A program made the translations under genes and the position numbers. The notes beneath the pieces were generated by a model. The model was not told the DNA's origin, ran no database searches, and saw nothing but the letters and a program-made list of their open reading frames with translations. DNA of 64,000 nt from Erigeron canadensis (Eukaryota; Streptophyta; Magnoliopsida; Asterales; Asteraceae): the NCBI RefSeq assembly GCF_010389155.1, contig NC_057764.1, positions 3,906,001 through 3,970,000 of the forward strand. Direction: 5' to 3'. Every line of letters begins with the position of its first letter. Positions within the stretch are counted from its first letter, which is position 1. Positions 36,167 to 48,800 of the stretch are shown here, in pieces.

Positions 36167-36604
36167 ATGTCCGGCAACGGTGGTGCTGCCGATGAAGTCA
36201 AAGACCAAGAAAAGAAACCGGTTTTCGGGTATGGAAAGAAAGCGAAAAATATGGTTTTGTCGGAAATCAAAAAGGCGAAAAATCGACTAAACGGAAGCAA
36301 AGGGAAGAAAGTTTCGGGTTCGGGTTCAAATTCGGGTTTGTGTTTGTGTTGTTTTAGTATTAGGAAAAGGAGGAGGAGAAGAAGAAAGAGTGTTGAGGAA
36401 TTGAGTTCAGAGGATTTGACAAAAAGTGATCCAAATAGTAAAGAATTTGGTTTTGAATCATTGAGAGGTTTGATTGAACAGAGTGATTTCTTTTTGGATG
36501 AATGTAATACTCATTTAGATGTATATAATTATAAGAATTATAATGATAATTTTGTTGATGATGATGATTATGATGATGATTATGATGATATACTAAAACT
36601 GTAA
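36167..36604 (+). CDS. small basic/acidic plant protein, 145 aa, function unknown
   Basis: I start it at the ATG at 36167 (MSGNGGAADEV), since the longer upstream frame reads like untranslated sequence. The protein has a Lys-rich N-terminal half (KKPVFGYGKKAKNMVLSEIK, AKNRLNGSKGKK), a Cys cluster (GLCLCCFSIRK), a run of six Arg, and the C-terminal block ESLRGLIEQSDFFLDECNTH. It ends in an Asp-rich tail with DDDDYDDDYDD. The L-x-LIE...DFF-x-ECN-H pattern is, from memory, conserved at the end of a family of uncharacterised plant proteins. Single exon. The Arg run suggests nuclear localisation (inference). Confidence 0.7.
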   Translation: MSGNGGAADEVKDQEKKPVFGYGKKAKNMVLSEIKKAKNRLNGSKGKKVSGSGSNSGLCLCCFSIRKRRRRRRKSVEELSSEDLTKSDPNSKEFGFESLRGLIEQSDFFLDECNTHLDVYNYKNYNDNFVDDDDYDDDYDDILKL

Positions 36605-36619
36605 AGAATATACTAATTT

Positions 36620-37700
36620 TCATCAATTGGATTTTGAGATGGGATTCTAACTTGTGTGTGTGTGGTTCTTGTTTAGTTTCCAGGTTTTTTGATATTCATA
36701 GTTTCAGGTTTTATTGGAAAAAAAAAAAAAAAACATGGTTTTTTGAAATTTTAATTATATATATAAAAAAAGGACCCAGTTAAAACTTGAGTTAGTCCTT
36801 TTAGCAGGGACGGTTTGTTTTTCACTTTTTTGAGGTGAAATGTTTTTGTTTTTTTTGACATGGATGATTTTATAATTATTTGAGATAGGGGAAGAATAAG
36901 GTAAAATTGTTTCGTTTTAAAAAAAAAAAATCTTATATGTCAAAGACTAGAAAGTAGGAAGATAACATAGAAATTAGTTATGGATTTATATCGCAGAACC
37001 TTTGTTTAGTCGTGATAAGAAAAATAGAATAAATCGATTTAATTGAAGTTTTGTAGTGACATTTTTATCGGGTAAAAGAAATTGGAACTCGAATAACATT
37101 TGGCTTTAATGTATGTAGCCTAATTGGTATTTTGTAGCCATCTCCCCTTGCCATTTGTTGTGTTGTATTAAATCTCAAACTATAATAACAAAACATTAGC
37201 TAAAGATTTAAACGAGGTATTATGGAGAGTGCAATTTACCCGTAACTCTGTTTGGTTGACTGGCTAATCCCACATAGCTAGGCTGTACTCCTGAAACAGT
37301 CCTTACATACAATAGTTATGATATAATTAAGGGTAAATGATTCGTGCGGCAACTTTTCTAGTAGAAATAGTTCTGTTTGCCTAAAGTTACATTATTAAAT
37401 CTATATGTATGTTGAATCTTTAGTATGAGTGTTCGTGTTGGTGTTTTTGAAAAGCTAGAAATGACAAAGTTTTTCGCCGGTCAAAGATTTTGTCGTGATA
37501 AAGTTTTTCTTGATGTAAAAACTATAGGCATTTTGTGGTATAAAGGTAGATTGGAAAACAAAAACGGTTAGCTGATAAGATTGGAATATAGTACAACTAG
37601 ATTAGAATGCCGATCTAAAAAAAAGAAAATTAATGTGATCTAATCTCTCTTTTTGTACCTTTGACTACTAATTACGGAGTAGTTTATATTGCGAGTAATA
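36620..37700. other. intergenic DNA, no gene seen
   Basis: Downstream flank of the small gene, with several A or T homopolymer tracts (for example 36719-36733). No coding region recognised. Confidence 0.5.
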
Positions 37701-37714
37701 CATACTTTCCAAAA

Positions 37715-40505
37715 AATATCGATAGACCCCGCAATTACTAAAGTGAACCAAGTCGCCCGTTTGGGAGCGGAAACACTTGATCTTCATCAGAAATCTCGAT
37801 CCAGGTGGATCAAAAGTGGCGATGAAAACACGGCCTTCCTTCACAGAGTCATTAATTGCTGAACAGCAAAGAATAGGATCGGTGGCCTCGAAATCGATGG
37901 CAACTGGTACATCGACCCCCCCACCATTCGTGAAGCTGCCCTTACCTTTTTCGAAGAGAAATTCAGAGAACCTATCAAAAGTAGGCCAAAATTAATTTGC
38001 CACGGGATTCAAACCCTCTCTGAAACTAAAACCAATTCGTTGATCACTCCTTTCACTCTTTGTGAGATAACCCAAGCTGTTTGGGACTGTGGCAGTGAAA
38101 AAGCCCCTGGGCCTGATGGTTTCAATTTTGGGTTCATTAAAAAATATTGGGCCGACCTAAAGATGGATTTTCTCAACATCATGCTAGACTTTTTTCACAC
38201 TGGTAAAATCAGTCACAGCTGTAGCTCCTCTTTCATCACCCTTATCCCTAAAAGCAAATCAGTGGCAACTCTCAACGATTACCGCCCCATCACTTTGATA
38301 GGTTGCATCAAAAAGGTCATCTCTAAAACCCTTGCAAACCGCCTCAAAAAAGTAATTACCAAGATCATCTCCCCAACACAATCTGCTTTTCTAAACGATA
38401 GGAACATTCTTGATGGCCCGCTCATGCTAAATGAAATCTTATCTTGGCTGAAGAAAAACAAGAGAGAATCTTATTGTTCCAAGCTCGATTTTGAGAAAGC
38501 TTTTGACACGGTCCACTGGAACTTCTTACTATCCACCATGGAGCAAATGAATTTCCCTGCTCGTTGGTTGCAATGGATAAGTGGTATCCTCTCTTCAACA
38601 AGATCTGCTGTACAAATAAACGGCTGCCCCACTGCGGAGTTTAACTGTGAACGGGGCGTTCCGTAGGGTGACCCATTATCCCCCTTCTTATTTATAATCG
38701 CTTTGGAGGCCTTTTCCAAGGTTATTCAGCGGGCATCTTCTATTGGTCTAATTGTTGGTATCCAATTTCCAAACTTTGGTCCAAACATCACCCACTTCCT
38801 GTACGCAGATGACTCCATCTTCATTGGATCCTGGTCCATAACTCATATGGCCAATATATCGCGGATTCTCAGATGCTTTTACCTTGCATCTAGACTAAGG
38901 GTGAACTTGCATAAATCCTGTTTCTATGGCATCAACTTACCTCACGACTCCATCATCTCCAACACCAATCTACTCAACTGTAAAAGTGGTCAATTTCTCA
39001 TAACTTACCTTGGACTAATTGTTGGTGCCAACATGAACCTTAAAAGAAATTGGTTCCCGGTCATTGAAACTTTTGAAAACAGATTATCACAATGGAAAGC
39101 CTCGACACTTTCACTAGGTGGTCGAATTACCCTTATCCGCTCTGTGCTTGATAGTCTCATGTCGTACTACTTCTCTCTGTACAAAGCCCCGGTATGTGTT
39201 TTATCTAAACTTGAATCTATCCGTCGGTCTTTCTTTTGGGGGGGTTCACTAGATCATAAAAAAATTCCTTGGGTATCTTGGGACCGCGTAATTGCTCCCT
39301 TGGAATCGGGTGGGCTTGGGTTGGGTAACTTGTACACAAAAAGTCTGTCTCTTTTGGCAAAATGGTGGTGGTGATTACGCAACGAGCCCAACAGTTTATG
39401 GGTCAGTGTCATAAAAAACATTCACTCGCCACGACATAACTGCTCCCCAATTCCCCTAAAGCCTGACCTCATGGGTGCTTGGAAGACAATTGCCAAGCTC
39501 GACACCCACCTTAGTCCTTTTGATGTTTCTCTGGAGAATTTAATCTCAGGAAAAGTTGGAAATGGAAGTGAAATTCGCTTTTGGATCGATATTTTGGTGT
39601 GGGACTAAACCACTGTACAAAATCTACCTGGAACTTTATCGCTTGGAACAAAAAAAGGATTGTGTTATCAAAGACAGATGCACTGGCAGAGGTCTTTTCT
39701 CTCATTGGGAATGGTTCTGGACGCGTCCACCCTCCTCTCTGATTGAGCTCCAACAATTTCAAGTCATGTTATCTCAAGTCATGCCTTTATCCCTTTCTAG
39801 CAACGATGACTCTTGGTCTTGGAAGCCTGACTCTTCAAGAGCTTTCACGGTAAAATCAATGAGATACCGAATTTAGAAAGCTACATATGGGCCAAACTTA
39901 TGGCCTTTCCCTTTGAACCGTTTGGCACCACTAAAAGTCAACATCATGTGTTGGAGACTCGAGATGAACCGCATTGCCATAGTAGATAATCTACAGAAAC
40001 GTCACATCCATTTGACCTCAATCCTCTGTCGCTTATGCAAGGTTTACGAAGAATCTATGGAGCACCTTTTCCTCAATTGTAGTTTTGCAGATTCTTTATG
40101 GACATATGCTCTGACCTAGTGCAAAATTCCACGTACGAAGCCAAATTGTATTCGTGACCTCTTATCCTTCCACCAACGGCTGCACATTGACCCTGACAAA
40201 AGAAAGATCATCAACCTTATTGTGTTCGCCTACTGCTGGACATTGTGGAAGCTACGGAACGATGCCATCTTCCTATATAAGAATCCCTCTTTCCGGTTTG
40301 CTACAAAACATCTCAAGGACATAACCTTTCTATGGATCAACAATAGACAAACCAATTGGAATCTTGATTGGAATGCTTGGTGTACCTTTAACTTTAATGC
40401 TTCATAAGACTTGTATCCCACTGTCTGCTTTGTTTTATTTTGTATTCCTAGCTCCTCGCTAGTTTTATTAATGAAATATCGAACGTTCCAAAAACAAAAA
40501 AAAGT
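37715..40505 (+). pseudogene. 5'-truncated LINE (L1-type) reverse transcriptase and zf-RVT
   Basis: Homology begins inside the polyprotein, after the endonuclease. It shows KSGDENTAFLHRVIN, then RT blocks: EKAPGPDGFNFGFIKKYW, SSFITLIPKS, LNDYRPITLIGCIKK, DFEKAFDTVHW, GDPLSPFLFIIALEAFS and the catalytic YADD (38802-38813). Next come YLGLIVGANM and LSLGGRITLIRSVLDSL, and near the end a zinc-binding zf-RVT block (LAPLKVNIMCWRLEMNRIA, then CRLCKVYEESMEHLFLNC). In-frame stops interrupt it at 37858-37860, 38664-38666 (where Gln is expected before GDPLSP) and 39372-39374, and many breaks follow after 39600. The 3' UTR ends in an A-rich tail at about 40490-40505. It is a dead retrotransposed copy. 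Confidence 0.92.
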
Positions 40506-42871
40506 ATTTAGGCTATATTGGGCCATGAATATATACCAACGGGTTATAAATTGTTTCAAAAATCAAATGGTGTCATAACTCATAAGGAGTAACAAGTTGA
40601 TTGAGAATGGGCCATAATTTGAATACAAAATTTCTCTAGGTGGTTGTTGTCATCTACTTTTGTCAAACCCAATTCCATTACAAATTCCTTATTTTATTTA
40701 GATAAAGTCGTTAATATAATCACATTATACATTATTATATTTTATTCTATTCACAAACAATGATTGTCATCCAGAAACATATTTATGAACTCATACTCTG
40801 AAGTCTACTAGGTGTTTGGCCTCACTTATAGCTTATTTTCACGTGATTTATTTTTTTAAGTTAAATTATTTTGGATTTTTAATCAGTTTATTTTTCTTAA
40901 AAAAAAACTTTTATTTTGTTATATTAATATGTTTTTCTTCACTATTTTATATTTTTAAGCTTCAATTTTATCTTTTTCTTCAAACATTTTTACACTAATA
41001 TAGTTTGAACTTTCTGCTTTAGAAATAAAATCCAATTTTCAATATTAACTACAAACTCTAGCTTACAACTAGTTTTACACTGTACCATATTTGCTAATTG
41101 GTATAATGTAAACTCTTTTTTTCTGACTTTAAAAATATATTTTGAATTTTGCGCATGAAATAAATATAGTGAATACATACAAAACGAAGGACAGTTCTAA
41201 CTTTATCCCCTCGAAATAAATATTTTGGCTTTGTCTAAAAATTTATAGATATGAAAACCAAGCTGAGGAATATATTCAACTTTCATTGGTCTGAACAAAC
41301 TTTTTGAGCTTCACACGGAATATATTGTATATTTATGTCAAGTAAAAACATGTCCTTCGTGAATCTGTATTACTAGCTTTCTTTGAGTTCCATTAAATGC
41401 TACAAAATTGGAAAATACGTCTTTCATGAGCCTGCCTACCATTGGCAACGTGGACACATTCTCCCTTAAAAAATAGTAGTAAGACCGAATAATTAACAAA
41501 ATAGAAATAACGGTGGTATAAAGATCATATTGTATTAGGCTGCTCTCAATGGTGACAGATATTTCAGTTTTGTCATATCATCATAACATCAGTGCTTTTA
41601 ACTAGTACATCCATATCAATAGTACTTCACCGATTCCTGAAGTTACATGAGCAAAAGATATTAATAATTATCATGAACCTAAGTGCAAGATATTAATAAT
41701 TTTTGAATTTCATAGTTAAGATTGCACGATTCATAATCGCTTCTGTGGAGAGAGTGTATTACGATTTACAATGACCTAGAAAACTAGAAAGGCAACCACT
41801 TGCTTTTGTACTATGATCCGAAAAGATGGACAAAGCAAAGTATGGTATACCTAAATGTCTTTTCGTGGCATATATTCTTTCTCAATCACCATATATTCCA
41901 TTTCACATGGAAACACATATTTATATACCTTATAGAGACATTGAGGATTTAGTTGTTAGGAATACGATATTGGTCCATGTCCAAATAGCAATTGAAAAGT
42001 AATTGGCCTGAGAATTGGATTAGAGAACCAATCCGAGAATGAAATATTACTTTTCTGTCTTAAAACTATTGTATGAATCCTTGAAGGTGTCTTCCATCAA
42101 GTGACCCCATACATCTTGCTTCAAGATAATTCGCAGATACAAGCCTAGCAAACCATGTCTCTATCTGTAATATTGTTGTATCAATATTATTACCCTTTAT
42201 ACGTCTCGCATTTCCTTTTTCTCTAAACTGACATCTAGGCCTTGATAATTTGAATGATAATATTTCAATATTTTTGTTTGCGATTTCTTTAAAATACAAT
42301 TATCTAATATATCGAGTCATACAATAAAAGATGGTGCAAGTATTAGGGCTCAAGCGTGACCACTTAATCCTAAGCTCAAACTATATTTGATAGCGTGATG
42401 GAATATTCATGATGCTAGCTAATGGTTGGCTGGAGAAAAACTCGAATTCAAGTTGACAGCTTGAATAATTCTCAAATTTGTAAAACATATTAAACTCAAG
42501 TAAGCATAATGGAAGTTCAGTAACGTCGACAACATACATTTGCACATGTATTTATGTAAGTGTTCAAGAAAGGTATGTCTACATAGATACACAACAAAAC
42601 GGTTGATTGGATGCACAAAACTAGTTACACATACGAGTATACTACAACGCCTCATCATGGTCATACATCAAACTATAACAACACATAATACGACAATGAC
42701 AACTTCCTAAACACAATGAGCACTTGTTTGACGTACTAGATAACACACACAAAGTCTAAACTAACACGGAATCACTATTCAAACTTCCTCAAGATCATGT
42801 CCAGATATACATTACATTCCTGAATACATAGTGAACCTTGAAACAGATGCAGTTAGTTTGAAGTTGAAAAA
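40506..42871. other. intergenic DNA, no gene seen
   Basis: AT-rich. The part next to 42871 should contain the UVR8 3' UTR. No other coding region or well-bounded element was found. Confidence 0.5.
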
Positions 42872-45800
42872 TCATAGCCTGATTCTCTTGACATCATTCT
42901 CAGGGACACTAGCATCACTTCCGTTAGCCCCAGCCTACAGAAAGTATGTAAATTATTAATAAACGGACTCTGCAACTATTTTCACTTATTTAACTCTAAT
43001 CTTCTATATACACAAGCTGTTTACACATAAAACCATTTTCAATTCAGAATAAGTCTTGTTTCATCGGACTGCTATACTTATTTCATGTATAAACTGATAA
43101 AACAGAATTTGAACTTTTGGAATTGTTGAAATTAAGACTGTACCATTTCATCAGGGACAACTGCATATCTATCAGATGGTAATACCGAAAGTTTCACTGC
43201 CAATATAGTCAAAGTTAACAGCAGTCACGTCAGAAAAGTAAGAATTTAATGCACAAGTAGTAGAAGTATAGAGCAGGGAACCTGCATATGGGTCTGTGCT
43301 TGAGGATTCTATGTGTTGTCCACTAGATCCATCGATGCTCAAAGCGTCAATAATCTTGGGAATGTTTCTGCAAAGTTGGATAAATCACACATTATAAGGT
43401 AAATTTAATAAGTTTGCAACCTCTTGCAGGACATATATGTGTGAGTCTCACAAGTATATGGAGTGGAAATATATATGTGTGTTGCGTGTGTATATTAATG
43501 TTCATTATCTTTTCGGGAATTGGGGTTCATGGGTATAGTGGAAGAAAAATAATATTGGATTAAATATCTTAATGATCAACTTGTAAACATATATATACAG
43601 GAAATGAATCATAAGGCCGGTTCTTATAAGGAGGGGACTCCCTAATGGAACTTCTTCGCCACATCATCAATTCTTTTATAATTTTTTTTAATTAGCAAAA
43701 ACACCATTCAAATAAATACTTTTATTATTAAAAAAACATTACTAACACTTATTTAAAAAAGTTACGATCCTAATAATAGAAAATAAATATTACGAAGCTA
43801 GACATAATAAAAAAACCTCGTCAACGTTGACGGTAATTTTCTGGGAGGTTCCAAACATGTTCCACTAGGGCATTGCGAAGTCAATGGTGCGTCCTTCTAT
43901 CTCGTAACTCCGCGAAGACCCGCATTTGCGTTGCGACCCTTTCATCCCACGTACGTGTTGGCATATTAGTTGGATCAGCCAAATAATCTTCCACAAGGTC
44001 GGAAATTGCGCTATCGTTGTCTTGAACAATCATTTTGTGTAGAATGACACAAGCATACATAATACGTTTTATTTTGTTCACCGAATACCGGCGGGCATTA
44101 TGTTTAAGGATTGCCCAACGACCTTGAAGCTCCCCAAAAGCTCATTCGACATACTTTCTTGCAGCCTCTTAATAGCGCTTGAACTTTGTAGTCTTTGGGT
44201 CCATCGTGCATTTAAAAGACTTGACTAGCATGGCCCATTCAGGATAAATACCGTCAGCTAGATAATATCCCTTTGTAAACTCTTCGCCGTTAATAGTATA
44301 TTGGATTCCGAGAGCCCTATCTTGGAGTAGATCATCAAACAAATCTGATTCATTAAGGACGTTGATGTCGTTATTCGAACCTGCAGGGCCAAAGTAAGCA
44401 TGCCAAATCCACAAATCATACAAATAAACTGCTTCAAGCATGATCGTTGGATGTCCTTTGTCGCCTCGTGTGTACTGCCCTTGCCAAGCCACCGGACAGT
44501 TTATCCAACCCCAATGCATACAATCAATACTACCAAGCATACCAGGAAAACCATGTATCTGTTCATGCTTACTTACCAAACGTTGGACATCTTCAGTTGT
44601 CGGCTTTCTCAAGTACTCAGTGTGATATAAATAATAAACACACTTGCAAAAGTTATTTAAACAATCTACTGAAGTCGCACGACCTATATTTAAGTACTCA
44701 TCTAATTGGTCGGCATTAGCAGCATACGCCAATTGACATATAGTGGAAGTACATTTTTGGAAAATGTTGAAGCCACGGCTACCACTGCAATCGGTTTGAT
44801 TTGTTTGGAAAAACTTAAAATGTTTGGGTAGGAGTTCGATGGCGCTAAAGATGTGTATATCTTGGCATATAAGGATAAACATCTGCTTGTGCATTCAAAA
44901 TCTTCTTCCAAAAAATTGGTCGGGAAAGTTGGTGCATCAGAAAAGTAATCATTCCATAAACGTGTCACGGCTCCGGCATGATCTCGTGATACAACCCTTC
45001 TGGGTCCGGGACCTCGTGAACTTGACTCGGCATTGTTTGATTCTTCTTCGTTACAAATATCAAAAAAGGCGTCTGCGATCTCCGGTTAAATTAGCGTGTT
45101 CATTTGCATAACGGTGTTATTTGGGAAACTGAATTCGTCGCTTAATGATGAAGTAGACATTAATTTTGTGGTGTTTGATGAATGAAATGGTTTGTGATAA
45201 AATGTTTGTGCGTTAAAATGGGAATAATTTGAGTGTATAAATAGAAAAAAAAAAAGGACAAGAAGCCGTTGGAAAAAAAAAAAAGTCTGACTCGGTTGGT
45301 CCCCACTTCGTGCATCCCTCGACTTCTTCCTGAAGACTCTTGGCCAAGGACTCCCGCTGTCTATAGTGTCCGGCGTCCAAATGCTCAAGGACGCACCATC
45401 TTGACGCTATAAGCATAGGCCTAAGCAAGGTGGCACAAATCTCTGGGTCCAGCAGGTTGGGTAATGGGTACTTTTCTGGTGAGTAGTGAAAAAAATACTT
45501 GTCATATTAACCCAAAACACTCCTTGCCAGAAACTCTGAAACTGTTATAAATAAGTAGTTTCTCAAAACTAATACAAGATATATATCATTTAAGTGAATA
45601 ATCTAGTCCCTCCAATAAAATGATCGTGAACTTTTATGGATAATAAACAAATAAAAGACTTTGGACAAACTGCAACTCGAATGACCAGCTGACACGTTCT
45701 TTATTAATAAATTTTCTTACGGAGTATTTTACATGGTAAGAAAATAACCCAGAGAAAGAACACATCAATCATAAGTAAACAGGTTAAAGATTTCCACCAA

Positions 45801-48800
45801 ATAAGATTAAATAGCTTAATCATAAAAACGGTAATACTCCGCAATAGGGAGCTGATTGCTAAACTCTTAAGTAACTATTGGTCTCTTTGCTCTATATACT
45901 TGCATTCTTTGAAAGAACAAAGATATTTGAGTTCCAAATTATGCCATGATGTAAGAATATTAACTTTTGACATCCAACGGACAATTTTAGGATTCAAAGG
46001 ACTTCATTCCTAATTTATTCATCAGTAATTAACTATTGGTACACTATTAAGGCTGCCATATAAAATGACATATTGACATTTTAAACTTCTGCTGAATAAT
46101 GTTAAATGACTGTCTGATGGATGACCTCATTCCTCTATCGAAAATACTAAAAAATAACACCACAAAAGTATTAATGTACGGTCCCTACTATTTTATGCGT
46201 ATGCTTGTAAAGTGAGGAGTCATAGGTAACACCATAGAGGTATCAAAGTTACCATTCTGCTTAATGTAGATATACATCATTCAATAGTGAAAAATATTTC
46301 ATTCTCCGATTTAAATGTTGGAGATATTTTGATGGTCCAAGTGTCAAACAAGGGAAGGATCTACAACTTAATGCAAGTTCATGCTACCATAAAATCAAAG
46401 ACTTCATATTAGAATACATTATGAACTAAGGTTGTTAAGTGAGAAGACAGTAACAGGCAGATAGGTTTTTGTATTATATATATGCGTAGGTTGGGCAACA
46501 AGTCTGGAAGACTCTTTTACAACCATCAAACTATGTCACATAGACTTGGTTCAACTCACAACACTACTTTTCCAATTTTAATAAGTTTTTAATTACTATG
46601 CACCATGTATGATTACAAAACTAAACTATGACTTTCTATTCAAAAGAAATAACTCAGGAGACTTTACGCAAAAAACATAATACACTTTGAGCTATTTTCA
46701 AAACATTCAACCCACTTTCATTTTAGTTTATTATTTCAATTTGATCCCTTTGAGAGAAAACATAACCCTAATCAACCAATTACATGTACAAGGATCAAAA
46801 CTTCGACCTTTGCATAAACGAATACGGAGCATAATGATAGATTTATACCTGTCAATAGCCTCCTTGTGGCCAAGCTGTCCATTTGTACCTCTGCCCCAGG
46901 AAAAGACATTATTTCTTTCAGTCACGGCAAGCGTGTGCCTCCATCCACATGAAATCTGAGTTACCTTCTGTCAATAGATAAAAATAACAAGGTAAGATTA
47001 AAATAGGTGCATATTTGTTACAAGTTATCCCCTGGATATTAAAGAAAGTAACGTCACATGAAAAAATGATGTGCCTGGTCATCTGGAAATTTGACTTCCA
47101 TAGGAAAGCAATGATCCTGATTGTCCCCAACACCAACCTGCCCAAACTGTTCATATGATGGAAAAAGTGAGAAGCACAAAGTTGGAACAGATAGTTGAAT
47201 ATCTAACTGCACAATATATCACTATCAAATGGTAGTAACACTCTAAAAATCTTTTTTATATAAGTACAATAGCACTCCAAGTATCCAACCTTGTTCCATC
47301 CCCATCCATAAAGCTTCCCTTCTGATGTTAAAGCCATAGTGTGCCTCCAGCCACCTGAGATCTGGGTCATCAAAGGTCACATTTAAGAAAACAATGAAAA
47401 GATGTAACATTCATATAAAATACTAACCAAAACTTAAATGGTAACAATATAGTGGCTCTCCAGCCACCCAATATAGCAACAATAGTATGACTCAAATATG
47501 GTATGGAAAAACACGCAACATGAAAATTGAAGGTATTTTGAAATATGTCCCCATGCATTTTGAATGAATCGGGTCTAGAAATTTATACAGACAGAAAGTT
47601 TTGGTTGAAATGAGAACTTAAAAAAACAAAAGCTTTTAGGCATCAATTATAAGATTCCACAAGTAATGACTATCTATCTTGAACTGTATAGTCAATACTA
47701 ACTCAGGTACTGTTATTAAACTCCAAATAATTCTAACGTAACTTTAAATTTCTTTTATACTCTAGATCAGCCAAAATGGCACACAAATCATTATGAGAAC
47801 GGAAACTACAAAGAAAAAAAATAGCACTTAAGTGCCAAAAAAATAGGATCCTTGTTATCTAGTTCGGTAAAAAATAAAACTGCCAAACAAAAAAATGAAA
47901 AATAGAATGAAAATAAGAAAAGCTATACATTTGTGACTAAGGAAATAACAAGCACACAATTACCTGTGATATGAATTGGCCATGCAATGTTTCGAGTTTA
48001 GCAGGAACAAGGTGGTCCTTAAAGTCACCATGTCCTAGTTGACCATATTTGCTCCAACCAAAACTATACAAATCACCAGACGATGAAACAGAGATAGTAT
48101 GCCTCCAACCACATGCAACAAGTACCATCTTCTCCCCCTGTAACTTCAACTATCACTAACAAATATAATAGCAATGCCATGATAGCACTAATTGAAAAAT
48201 TGGAACACAAATATTGGTAAACCTAATTGAAAAGATGGTAAACGATAGCCGTATGCACATCTTATCTGTTTAATAAGCAATAAATCTACAATAAAAGGAC
48301 CAGCAATACATCTGCTTTGAATATGGATGCATTCGGTTCATTGCATAATTCAAGATGATATCTACATGATGATGTTTTTCCAACAAAAATATATTACCCT
48401 TCTAGCATCTGGTAGTAACATAATCCCCAAACAATCCCACTATACCATTATACAACACATTGGTACCCTTTTGGAAAATTAACTAATGACCAAAAAATAC
48501 TAAATGGCCACATACACTGATATTTGAAACTTTCTCTGGAATATTGCGATCTTTTCTGTCACCTAAACCCAAGTTTCCATATCGACCCCAACCCCAACCA
48601 TATAGGTCACCATCTTCCGTTATAGCCACTGTATGCTCAGCACCAGCAGCAACCATTTTGACTGTTACACCCTAGTGAAAGCGCACAAAATTCAAGTAAA
48701 AAAATGCTTTTCAGAGATTAATTACCTTTAAAATACTGCTACTAAATGACATGATAGAAAGTAGGGCTGTAAACGAACACGAACTAGATCTTGTTCCTGT

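Noticed and set aside
44400..45111. Plus-strand ORFs across the PIF element
   Set aside because: They are antisense shadows of the transposase frame.
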